DNA of 64,000 nt from Bacteroidales bacterium (lineage in GTDB: Bacteria > Bacteroidota > Bacteroidia > Bacteroidales > UBA3663): contig JAFZBE010000047.1 of the NCBI GenBank assembly GCA_017561935.1, positions 83,680 through 147,679 of the forward strand, read 5' to 3'. Below are positions 43,951 through 50,688 of the stretch, one piece after another. The number at the start of each line of letters is the position of its first letter. Positions within the stretch are counted from its first letter, which is position 1. Made by a program: the position numbers and the translations under genes. Below the pieces are notes generated by a model that made no database searches, was not told where the DNA came from, and was given only the letters and a program-made list of their open reading frames with translations.

Positions 43951-45306
43951 GAAACGATATTATTCAAGGCCCTGCAGCTCATCATTTCGCTGTCAATTCT
44001 GGTATTTGTGCATGAGCTGGGACACTTCATGTGGGCCCGTATCTTTAAGGTTGGTGTCGAGAAGTTCTATCTTTTCTTCGATGCCGGCAGTTTCTCATTC
44101 CTCAAGTGGAACAAGGAAGGAATCTTCGTTTGTAACAAACGGGTCAGCTCCAAACCTAATCCCAGCGAGACTGAATATGGTATCGGTTGGGTTCCGTTGG
44201 GTGGCTATTGTGCCATTGTCGGTATGGTCGATGAGACGCACGATGCTGAACATGCCGAAACCGACCGCGCTGATGGATATGCCAAGCGTGGCAAGTTCGC
44301 ACAGTTCATGATCATGGTGGGCGGCGTGCTCAACAACCTGATTCTGGCAGTCATCATCTATATTTGCATGGCATGGCACTGGGGGTCGGATATCATCAAG
44401 ATTGAAGACTTGCCTTTTGGTGTCGAGTATTCCGAGTATGCCCAGCAGATTGGATTTCGTCCCGGGGACCAGATTCTTGCTGTCGATGGAAAAACCACCG
44501 ACTACACACGTCTTGGCAGCGCCTTGCTGTTGGCCAACGATGTCACCGTACGTCGCGATGGACAGGAGGTAAAGATTGTCTTGCCCGACACCATCGGTCA
44601 GGTGTTCTTGCGCGATAATCTCCAGCTTGAACTCTTTGCCATTGCCCGTATGCCTTTTGTCATCGATTCAGTCTTGACTGATAGCCCAGCCCAGAAGGCG
44701 GGACTGATGGCTGGCGACTCGTTGACGATGCTTCGTCATGAGGTCACCTTGGCCTTGAAGGCGCATAAGGGCGATACGCTTACGGTGAATTTCTACCGTG
44801 GCGATTCCTTGATGTCGGCTACAATGCGGGTGAGCGACGAGGGCATGATGGGAGCATTCTTCCGCAACTACATGACCGACGATGTCTTCACCCACATCGA
44901 CTACTCTTTCTTCGAGTCGATACCTGCGGGCATCAAGCGCGGCTGGAACATGCTTTACAACTACGTGCGCCAGTTCAAACTTGTCTTCACCAAGGAGGGC
45001 GCCGAGTCGTTGGGCGGCTTTGGCACCATGGGCTCCATCTTCCCCGATACATGGCAGTGGTTGCAGTTCTGGTCGATGACGGCCTTCTTCTCCGTGGCAT
45101 TGGCCTTCATGAACATCTTGCCTATCCCGGCTCTTGATGGTGGACACATCTTCATCTTGCTCATCGAAGCCATCATCCGTCGTCCCATCAGCGACAAGGC
45201 CAAGGAACGTGCCGAGATTATCGGCTTTGCTATCGTCATTGCGTTGATACTCTTCGTCAACCTCAACGACATCTGGAAGTTCATTATCCAACCCATGTTC
45301 GGCTAA
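43948..45306 (+). CDS. rseP: RIP metalloprotease, RseP type (site-2 protease)
   Basis: 452 residues from a TTG start (METILFKALQLIISLSILV), matching the usual N-terminus of the family; no nearby ATG fits. Zinc motif HELGH at H22, E23 and H26 in the first membrane helix; PDZ-like segment GFRPGDQILAVDG at about 172; and second zinc motif MNILPIPALDGGH near residue 391. It cleaves membrane-anchored regulators such as anti-sigma factors. 12 bp before the methyltransferase gene. Confidence 0.93.
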   Translation: METILFKALQLIISLSILVFVHELGHFMWARIFKVGVEKFYLFFDAGSFSFLKWNKEGIFVCNKRVSSKPNPSETEYGIGWVPLGGYCAIVGMVDETHDAEHAETDRADGYAKRGKFAQFMIMVGGVLNNLILAVIIYICMAWHWGSDIIKIEDLPFGVEYSEYAQQIGFRPGDQILAVDGKTTDYTRLGSALLLANDVTVRRDGQEVKIVLPDTIGQVFLRDNLQLELFAIARMPFVIDSVLTDSPAQKAGLMAGDSLTMLRHEVTLALKAHKGDTLTVNFYRGDSLMSATMRVSDEGMMGAFFRNYMTDDVFTHIDYSFFESIPAGIKRGWNMLYNYVRQFKLVFTKEGAESLGGFGTMGSIFPDTWQWLQFWSMTAFFSVALAFMNILPIPALDGGHIFILLIEAIIRRPISDKAKERAEIIGFAIVIALILFVNLNDIWKFIIQPMFG

Positions 45307-45318
45307 CGTTCGGGAGCT

Positions 45319-46647
45319 ATGATTACTATCATATTGAAGCATAGGAAGGAGGAATCGTTGCTGAGATTTCATCCCTGGGTTTTCTCTGGTGCCATCTACA
45401 GGATGGAGGATGAGTTCGGCAACGAGATACAGCCCGAGGAAGGCGACTGGGTGCGTGTGGTCTCTTCGCAGGGTGAATTCCTCGCCTTGGGACAGTATCA
45501 GATTGGCTCAATCGCTGTTCGCATCTTCTCGTTCGATGAGAATGAGTTCGACGAAGAGTTCTTCCTGCGTCGTTTGCAGTCGGCCTACGCGTTGCGTCGG
45601 TCGCTCGGCTTGATTCGCCCCGACAACAATGCCTATCGTCTGGTGCATGGCGAGGGTGACGGACTCCCGGGACTCATCATCGATGTCTATGCTCACACGG
45701 CTGTGATGCAGGCTCATACGGCAGGCATCCACTATATACGGCAGGCGCTGGCCGAAGACTTGATTCGTGTTGCGGGAGCCGAGATTCGTAATGTCTATTA
45801 CAAGTCGGAGACGACTTTGGGCTATAAGACCGAGGCGCGACAGGAGGCTGAGGCCGAAGGAGCGTCGGTGAACGGATATCTGATTATCGATGGCAAGCCT
45901 GTCGAAGATGCCGCACAAGGCCGTGCGCTCGAACAGACCATTAGTGACGTGGCACTTGAAAACGGTTTGAAGTTCCATGTAGATTGGCTCAAGGGGCAGA
46001 AGACCGGATTCTTCGTCGATCAGCGTGAGAATCGCGCTCTTGTAGAGCGTTTCGCCCGTGGACGCAAGGTACTCAATATGTTCTGCTATACGGGAGGCTT
46101 CTCGTTCTATGCCATGCGGGGTGGTGCTGAGCTTGTGCATTCCGTCGATGTATCGAAGCAGGCCATCGGTTTCACGAATGCCAATGTGGAATTGAACTAC
46201 CCTAATGATCCGCGTCATCAGGCATACGTGGCCGATGTGTTCGATTTCCTCAAGGATCCCTCCCGCTTCATCGGGAACCACGGGGATTCTTTCTCCCCTT
46301 CCAGCAGGGAAGGGGTCGGTGGAGAGGCTTTCCCCTACGATCTCGTCATCCTCGATCCTCCAGCCTTCGCCAAGCATCGCAAGGTGCTGCACAACGCGCT
46401 TCGCGGCTATCAGAAACTCAATGCCAAGGTGCTTGAGAAGATGCCTTCGGGAAGCATCCTCTTCACTTTCTCCTGTTCGCAGGTGGTGACGAAGGAAGAC
46501 TTCCGCTGCGCAGTGTTCAGCGCAGCCGCTCAGACAGGCCGTCGCGTTCGCATCCTCTATCAGCTCCATCAGCCTGCCGACCATCCCATCAGTATCTACC
46601 ATCCCGAGGGCGAATACCTCAAGGGTCTGGTACTCTATGTTGAGTGA
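45319..46647 (+). CDS. Class I rRNA methyltransferase, RlmI-like (PUA domain)
   Basis: 442 residues. N-terminal PUA-like domain (HPWVFSGAIYRMEDEFGNEIQPEEGDWVRV); RlmI-type central domain (YRLVHGEGDGLPGLIIDVY, VYYKSE, GQKTGFFVDQRENR); SAM-binding VLNMFCYTGGFSFYAM; and the DLVILDPPAFAKH motif. RlmI methylates C1962 of 23S rRNA in E. coli; the position here is inferred. Residues about 321-338, just before the DPPAF motif, are encoded by an in-frame palindromic repeat (46290-46332) and have no counterpart in the family. Confidence 0.88.
   Translation: MITIILKHRKEESLLRFHPWVFSGAIYRMEDEFGNEIQPEEGDWVRVVSSQGEFLALGQYQIGSIAVRIFSFDENEFDEEFFLRRLQSAYALRRSLGLIRPDNNAYRLVHGEGDGLPGLIIDVYAHTAVMQAHTAGIHYIRQALAEDLIRVAGAEIRNVYYKSETTLGYKTEARQEAEAEGASVNGYLIIDGKPVEDAAQGRALEQTISDVALENGLKFHVDWLKGQKTGFFVDQRENRALVERFARGRKVLNMFCYTGGFSFYAMRGGAELVHSVDVSKQAIGFTNANVELNYPNDPRHQAYVADVFDFLKDPSRFIGNHGDSFSPSSREGVGGEAFPYDLVILDPPAFAKHRKVLHNALRGYQKLNAKVLEKMPSGSILFTFSCSQVVTKEDFRCAVFSAAAQTGRRVRILYQLHQPADHPISIYHPEGEYLKGLVLYVE
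46290..46332. repeat. In-frame palindromic repeat element (copy 2)
   Basis: CCCCTTCC (46295-46302) pairs with GGAAGGGG (46308-46315), loop AGCAG, followed by TCGGTGGAGAGGCTT. It is the same layout as the minus strand of 3408-3456. It lies inside the methyltransferase domain and adds about 16 residues without breaking the frame. Confidence 0.65.
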
Positions 46648-46670
46648 GCTTCTATGGACGAATATTATTA

Positions 46671-46757
46671 TTCTACGGACTTATAGGACTCAAGGGACTT
46701 TTTGCATATTATCCTTGTTCGATAAGCTTGTCCTTTAAGTCCAAAAAGTCCGTAGAA
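46671..46757. repeat. Palindromic array unit 1
   Basis: Begins TTCTACGGACTT and ends AAGTCCGTAGAA. The two 28-bp arms are imperfectly complementary and each contains a GGACT/AGTCC-type subrepeat. The tip carries CTTGTTCGATAAG. It lies just upstream of the GxxExxY gene. Confidence 0.85.
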
Positions 46758-46773
46758 ATATTAAACCACGAGT

Positions 46774-47154
46774 ATGGATAGAAATTATACATATAGGATA
46801 TTGCGTTGCGCCTACAATGTCTATGACGAACTGGGACCTGGTCTTTTGGAGAGCATCTATGAGGAAGCCTTAGTACATGAACTGCAAATACAAGGTTTTA
46901 AGGTAGAGCGTCAGGTACCTGTTCCTGTTATATATAAGGATAAAAAACTGCCAACCAGTCTTCGTCTTGACCTTATGGTTGACAATCAGGTTATTATTGA
47001 ACTGAAGTCTGTATCTGAATACCGCAAGCTATTTGAGAAACAGCTCTATACTTATTTGCGATTAACAGGGTGCGAATTGGGTTATGTTATCAATTTTAAT
47101 GAGGAAGACCTTCGCGACGGAATACATACAGTTGTGAACCCCTATGTGCAATAG
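46774..47154 (+). CDS. GxxExxY family protein (PD-(D/E)XK nuclease superfamily)
   Basis: 126 residues. The family motif GLLESIY is at G23, E26 and Y29. The nuclease core is visible as RLDLMVDNQVIIELK: D66, then E76-x-K78 in two strands, followed by Q90/Y92 in the next helix (EKQLYTYLRLTG). That is the order D...ExK...QxxxY of PD-(D/E)XK nucleases. The activity is unproven for the family. The gene is embedded in the palindrome array: unit 1 ends 16 bp before it and units 2-5 follow. It may be mobile or act on those palindromes; this is inference. Confidence 0.85.
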   Translation: MDRNYTYRILRCAYNVYDELGPGLLESIYEEALVHELQIQGFKVERQVPVPVIYKDKKLPTSLRLDLMVDNQVIIELKSVSEYRKLFEKQLYTYLRLTGCELGYVINFNEEDLRDGIHTVVNPYVQ

Positions 47155-47183
47155 TTCACCAGCCCTCTGTTAATCGTAATTTA

Positions 47184-47664
47184 TTCTACGGACTTATAGG
47201 ACTCAAGGGACTTTTTAGCAATGATTCCCAAATATGACAAGCCAGTCCTTCAAGTCCCCAAGGTCCGTAGAAAAAAGAACCCCCCAAGACGTGCATTGTA
47301 TATTCTACGGACTTTTAGGACTAAATGGACTAATTATCCCAGTTCGACAAGTCAGTCCTTTAAGTCCTTAAAGTCCGTAGAAAAAGACTATACCCAATGC
47401 ATGCGTTTTTTATTCTACGGACTTAAAGGACTATAAGGACTTTTTGCATAATTTACTTGTTCGACAAGCCAGTCCTTTAAGTCCATAAAGTCCGTAGAAT
47501 AAAAAGAATATACCCAAGGCGTGCGCTTGCATCTTCTACGGACTTATAGGACTATAGGGAATAATTATCCCAGTTCGACAAGCCAGTCCTTTAAGTCCTT
47601 AAAGTCCGTAGAAAAGAAGAAGACATCAAGCCTATTCCATTAAGTCCCCAAAATCCGTAGAATT
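47184..47664. repeat. Palindromic array units 2-5 plus a half unit
   Basis: Full units at 47184-47272, 47303-47382, 47413-47499 and 47534-47613 each start TTCTACGGACTT and end (A)AGTCCGTAGAA. A right-arm remnant lies at 47639-47662. The start-to-start period is 119, 110 and 121 bp. Spacers of about 30 bp are also partly conserved (ACCCAA, TGC). The loops carry TTCGACAAG. This fills the 544-bp gap up to folA. Since the spacers repeat too, it is not CRISPR. Confidence 0.88.
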
Positions 47665-47698
47665 AATATATACTCCGTAGATAAAAACGAATTTCCCC

Positions 47699-48199
47699 AT
47701 GAACATCATCGTAGCAGCCTCCGAAAACAATGCCATTGGCAATCAGGGAACTATGCCATGGCATCTGTGTGCCGACCTCCAGTACTTCAAGCAGCTCACG
47801 ACTGGACACACCGTGATTATGGGTCGCAAGACTTACGAGTCCATCGGTCGTCCCTTGCCGCGTCGCCGCAATGTAGTAGTGACTCGCAGCCTTTTCCATA
47901 TCTCTGCTGAGGTGATGAGCAACCTCAAGCCTGGCACCAGCATAGAAGTTTATCATTCGCTCGCCGAGGCCATCGAGAAGTCGCCCGCCGACAGCTTCGT
48001 GATAGGAGGGGCACAGATCTACAACCAGGCTTGGAATGAAGCCGACTGCATCTATCTTACCCGCGTCCACACCGTCATCGAAGAGTTTGACTCCACCATT
48101 CCTCCCATTCCCGAAGGCTTTGTCTGCGTAAGCAGCCAGGATGTCGAGGCCGACGAAAACAACGATTTCCCCATCACCTTCGAGGTTTGGAAACGCTGA
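47699..48199 (+). CDS. folA: Dihydrofolate reductase
   Basis: 166 residues, starting MNIIVAASENNAIGNQGTMPWHLCADLQYFKQLT. A cysteine replaces the usual proline after PWHL. TVIMGRKTYESIGRPLPRRRNVVVTR is the NADPH-binding segment, and SFVIGGAQIYNQA and DFPITFEVWKR close the fold. It reduces dihydrofolate to tetrahydrofolate. The usual partner thyA is not adjacent; the upstream neighbour is the palindrome array, whose half unit ends 35 bp before the ATG. Confidence 0.96.
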   Translation: MNIIVAASENNAIGNQGTMPWHLCADLQYFKQLTTGHTVIMGRKTYESIGRPLPRRRNVVVTRSLFHISAEVMSNLKPGTSIEVYHSLAEAIEKSPADSFVIGGAQIYNQAWNEADCIYLTRVHTVIEEFDSTIPPIPEGFVCVSSQDVEADENNDFPITFEVWKR

Positions 48200-48262
48200 T
48201 TGCTCACCGATTCGTATCTTTCACACTTTATTATAAATAATTCGAGTTTCGCATTTTCATAA

Positions 48263-48411
48263 GGTCGGCCTACGGCCTCAAAATTATAAGAAAATTAATT
48301 TCAAAAATTAAAATAACTGCACGTCGCTTAGTGTCTATGAAATATTCATCTGCGTTTTTCGTATAATTTTTTGATTCTATTTTTCTATAATTTTGAGGCA
48401 GTATGCCGACC
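48263..48411. repeat. MITE-like element with about 31-bp terminal inverted repeats
   Basis: The left arm starts GGTCGGCCTACGGCCTCAAA (48263 onward) and the right arm ends TTTTGAGGCAGTATGCCGACC (48381-48411). Their roughly 31 bp are complementary with about three mismatches and enclose about 85 bp of A/T-rich non-coding DNA. No transposase is inside. Next to it, 48424-48456 holds direct AATTCG repeats of a kind frequent in this phylum. Confidence 0.65.
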
Positions 48412-48460
48412 CTAAAAATTCATGTCAATTCGCGGTAATTCGTGTTAAATTTTCCCAAAT

Positions 48461-48905
48461 AGAACGTCAACGTTCGTAGATGTTCCATTTCTGAATGAAG
48501 ATGGAGCGTCAACGTCCGTAGGCGTTCCATTCCCGAACGAAGATGGAGCGTCAACGTCCGTAGATGTTCCATTTACGAACGAAATTGGAGCGTCAGCGTC
48601 CTTAGATGTTCCATTTACGAACAAGATAGAGCGTCTACGTCCGTAGATGTTCCATTTCCGAATGAAGTTGGAGCGTCAACGTCCGCAGATGTTCCATTTA
48701 CGAACGAAGTTGGAGCGTCAACGTCCGTAGATGTTCCATTTCCGAACGAAGTTGGAGCGTCAACGTCCGTAGATGTTCCATTTCCGAACGAAGTTGGAGC
48801 GTCAACGTCCGTAGATGCTCCATTTACGAACGAAGTTGGAGCGTCAACGTCCGTAGATGCTCCATTTCCGAACGAAGTTGGAGCGTCAACGTCCGTAGGC
48901 GCTCC
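48461..48905. repeat. Tandem array of eleven 42-bp hairpin units
   Basis: Units start at 48461, 48503, 48545, 48587, 48628, 48670, 48712, 48754, 48796, 48838 and 48880. The period is 42 bp, except one 41-bp step. The first 26 nt of each unit fold: GGAGCGTC and GATGTTCC pair, then ACG with CGT around a TC tip, with one A/A mismatch. The remaining 16 nt is an unpaired linker (ATTTCCGAACGAAGTT). Changes between units mostly keep pairing (G-U to G-C, or U-A to U-G). Confidence 0.88.
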
Positions 48906-48919
48906 ATCTACGAACGAGA

Positions 48920-49075
48920 TAGAGCAATAGTGTCCACAAGCATTAGTATATCGCGATGGGGGTAGTATCAAGTGTCCACAAGTAGCATCACCTTGCGAGA
49001 GTCGTTGTACTATCTGAACACAGTTAATGCAATATTGCGACTTTATGGTACTATTTGTGCACAAGTAGTGTTACA
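48920..49075. repeat. Degenerate 41-44 bp repeat next to the hairpin array
   Basis: Three to four weak copies of a unit containing TGTCCACAAG or TGTGCACAAG, TTGCGA and GTACTAT follow the 42-bp array directly. It may be a decayed second array. There is no ORF worth reporting. Confidence 0.4.
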
Positions 49076-49233
49076 AAGAAATTTTATTGATTTCACTCTT
49101 TGACTATTTTCGGTGCCATTCTTTTTTTCGATAGATTTCACGTTAGGAATTGTGGAGATGAAATCTATACATTGCAAATTCGGCGGTTATCAACCATTTT
49201 ACTCATTATTTATTATTATTATCTATGTTAATA

Positions 49234-49264
49234 TTGCGTTCTTCCGTTGTTTTGTGTATTTTTG
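49234..49264 (+). promoter_or_regulatory. Promoter of the candidate structured RNA
   Basis: TATTTTTG (49257-49264) matches the -7 box exactly. TTG at 49234-49236 is 20 nt upstream. It points into the non-coding stretch that ends with the terminator at 49567. Confidence 0.7.
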
Positions 49265-49266
49265 CA

Positions 49267-49567
49267 ATGCATGTTCGTATTTATTTAACATGCACTATTT
49301 AATGGAAAAGCGTCACACGATGCTTTGTCAATTGGCTATCTGAAATTACCACATTAGATTGCAAGTCATTGACAAATGCGGAGTTGATGCCACGGGTTTG
49401 CTGCAATAGTCTCCCGGAGTGTGCGTGAAGGCTTACATAGCCTTCTACGCACCTTTTGGGAAGCTAAGCATTACAACCAGCGTGGGTATCACTCTGTTCG
49501 TCAACTTGCAGGGCTGTGGTAGGCCTCAGATAGCGGACGGGCAGAAGGTGGATACCCACGTTTTTTT
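49267..49567 (+). ncRNA. Candidate structured RNA of about 300 nt (possibly 6S-like)
   Basis: No ORF spans this region, yet it is densely foldable. TGCATGTT/AACATGCA (49268-49294); AAGCGTC/GATGCTT (49308-49325); TGTCAAT/ATTGACA (49326-49374); a closing stem TGCCAC (49388-49393) with GTGGTA (49516-49521), plus CTGCAA (49401-49406) with TTGCAG (49506-49511); TCCC (49412-49415) with GGGA (49458-49461); and a 12-bp hairpin with one bulge (49421-49452). It ends with CGTGGGTATC/GATACCCACG (49481-49490 and 49551-49560) and seven T residues. Closing stem, open centre and apical hairpin recall 6S RNA, but I cannot confirm the family. Confidence 0.5.
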
Positions 49568-49626
49568 ATGTGGATAACCTAAAATAATGCCACCAAAGGG
49601 TATAATGGTGGGCTAACTATTGTATT

Positions 49627-50001
49627 ATGACTTGGAATGACTTTACACACATTGAGAAAAAAGCCATCTTGAAATCTGCTATGATCCTTGCTCAAGCTAA
49701 TGGAAGAATTAATTATTCGCAGAGTATGTATCTTAATACCTTATTGATTAGGATGGACGAGCCACAATCTATCATTGATGAGGTAGAATCAATGTGGAAA
49801 TTGACTATGCGTCATTATTTGAAATCCATGAGTTCGGAAAAGAAAGAGATTGTTATATCAATATGGTATGATATGGCAAGTCGTTCTTTTGGAGGAGAAA
49901 CGTTTTCAGCTGTTAAATCTTTTACATATTATCCTGATATTCTTCCTGTCGTAAAAGAATTGGCAAGAGATTGTAATATTGATATTAGTATTTATGTTTA
50001 A
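49627..50001 (+). CDS. Hypothetical protein (124 aa), first of a small-protein operon
   Basis: 124 residues, cytosolic and helical. KKAILKSAMILAQANGRINYSQSMYLNTLLIRM resembles the N-terminal helices of TerB-like/tellurite-resistance-type proteins, but this is too weak to name. It lies 59 bp after the terminator of the candidate RNA. Two other small genes and a FISUMP-like lipoprotein gene follow, in the same direction with short gaps, suggesting one transcript. Confidence 0.6.
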   Translation: MTWNDFTHIEKKAILKSAMILAQANGRINYSQSMYLNTLLIRMDEPQSIIDEVESMWKLTMRHYLKSMSSEKKEIVISIWYDMASRSFGGETFSAVKSFTYYPDILPVVKELARDCNIDISIYV

Positions 50002-50046
50002 GATAGATTAAAAATTGCTTCTTTCGAACTAAAACAAACAATCATT

Positions 50047-50376
50047 ATGGGCTTTTTCACAAAAGATACCGAGGCAGATGCCTTGGAAAAAATCGAGTGC
50101 ATTAATAGAGAAATGCGTGAGATTAGTGCCTCAATGCACTTGAATTACGATATGATTGACGGTAGAAATCGCTCCAAGATAAAAGGTCATTATAATAAAA
50201 TAGTGTCCTGCCTCAAGAGTTATGAGAGAATCAAATCTAATCTTTCCGAAATGGAGCGAGTGATGCTGTTAGGAGCAACTGTGAATCTCTGGAATGGAGA
50301 GCAAGTCGGGGTTCTAATGTGGGAATTGCATTTGAACGACATTTTGAGACAATTATACAATGAAATTAACTACTAA
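50047..50376 (+). CDS. Hypothetical protein (109 aa), coiled-coil-like
   Basis: 109 residues, starting MGFFTKDTEADALEKIECINREMREISASM; mostly charged helix, then a shorter hydrophobic C-terminal part (LLGATVNLWNGEQVGVLMWEL). No signal peptide. It shares the MGFF start with the next gene. Family not recognised. 45 bp after the previous gene and 12 bp before the next. Confidence 0.6.
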   Translation: MGFFTKDTEADALEKIECINREMREISASMHLNYDMIDGRNRSKIKGHYNKIVSCLKSYERIKSNLSEMERVMLLGATVNLWNGEQVGVLMWELHLNDILRQLYNEINY

Positions 50377-50388
50377 AACATAAAAATC

Positions 50389-50685
50389 ATGGGTTTTTTT
50401 AATTCGATGCGAACCATTGGCGAGATTAATGGCCTTTTAAAGGACTTTGAGAATCAAGTAACAATAACCCAAGGGCAAGTTGGGAGTGGTGCATCAAAAG
50501 CTACACTGAATAATAGTCTTAATGTGATGAAATCCATTCATCAGCAACTGATAGATAAGTTCGGTAATAGTTCTGGTGCAAGAACGGCTACATATACCAT
50601 CTTTGGTGACAAAATGAGGATGGATGGTATTTTGACTTATACGAGAAATGTAATACTCAATCTAAATGCTATAATAAATTCATAA
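50389..50685 (+). CDS. Hypothetical protein (98 aa)
   Basis: 98 residues, starting MGFFNSMRTIGEINGLLKDFENQV. A helical first half is followed by a Gly/Ser/Ala stretch and TYTIFGDKMRMDGILTYTRNVILNLNAIINS. No signal peptide or known motif. Only 3 bp separate it from the lipoprotein gene, so the four genes are likely translated from one mRNA. Confidence 0.6.
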   Translation: MGFFNSMRTIGEINGLLKDFENQVTITQGQVGSGASKATLNNSLNVMKSIHQQLIDKFGNSSGARTATYTIFGDKMRMDGILTYTRNVILNLNAIINS

Positions 50686-50688
50686 CAT

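Noticed and set aside
45508-46602. 364-codon minus-strand frame
   Set aside because: Antisense to the rRNA methyltransferase gene with its recognisable domains.
46671-47613. Integron attC-type cassette array
   Set aside because: The palindromes look foldable like attC sites, but there are no GTT/AAC core sites, no cassette genes between units 2-5 and no integrase.
47184-47664. Possible CRISPR array
   Set aside because: Units are long palindromes of variable length, and the spacers between them are themselves partly conserved. No cas genes are in the window.
48461-48905. Possible CRISPR array
   Set aside because: The whole 42-bp unit repeats, including the linker; there are no unique spacers.
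48615-49064. A 149-codon minus-strand frame with a 14-residue repeat (TDVDAPTSF)
   Set aside because: It is the translation of the 42-bp array, whose length is a multiple of three so all frames repeat. It stops exactly where one unit has a 1-bp deletion, and there is no promoter or signal.
49113-49343. 76-codon plus-strand frame
   Set aside because: Contains the -7 box of the candidate RNA in its middle; unusual Phe/Ile/Tyr-rich composition typical of translated A/T-rich spacer.
49234-49567. Retron msr-msd or group II intron
   Set aside because: No reverse transcriptase gene is nearby, and no intron domain V-like motif could be recognised.
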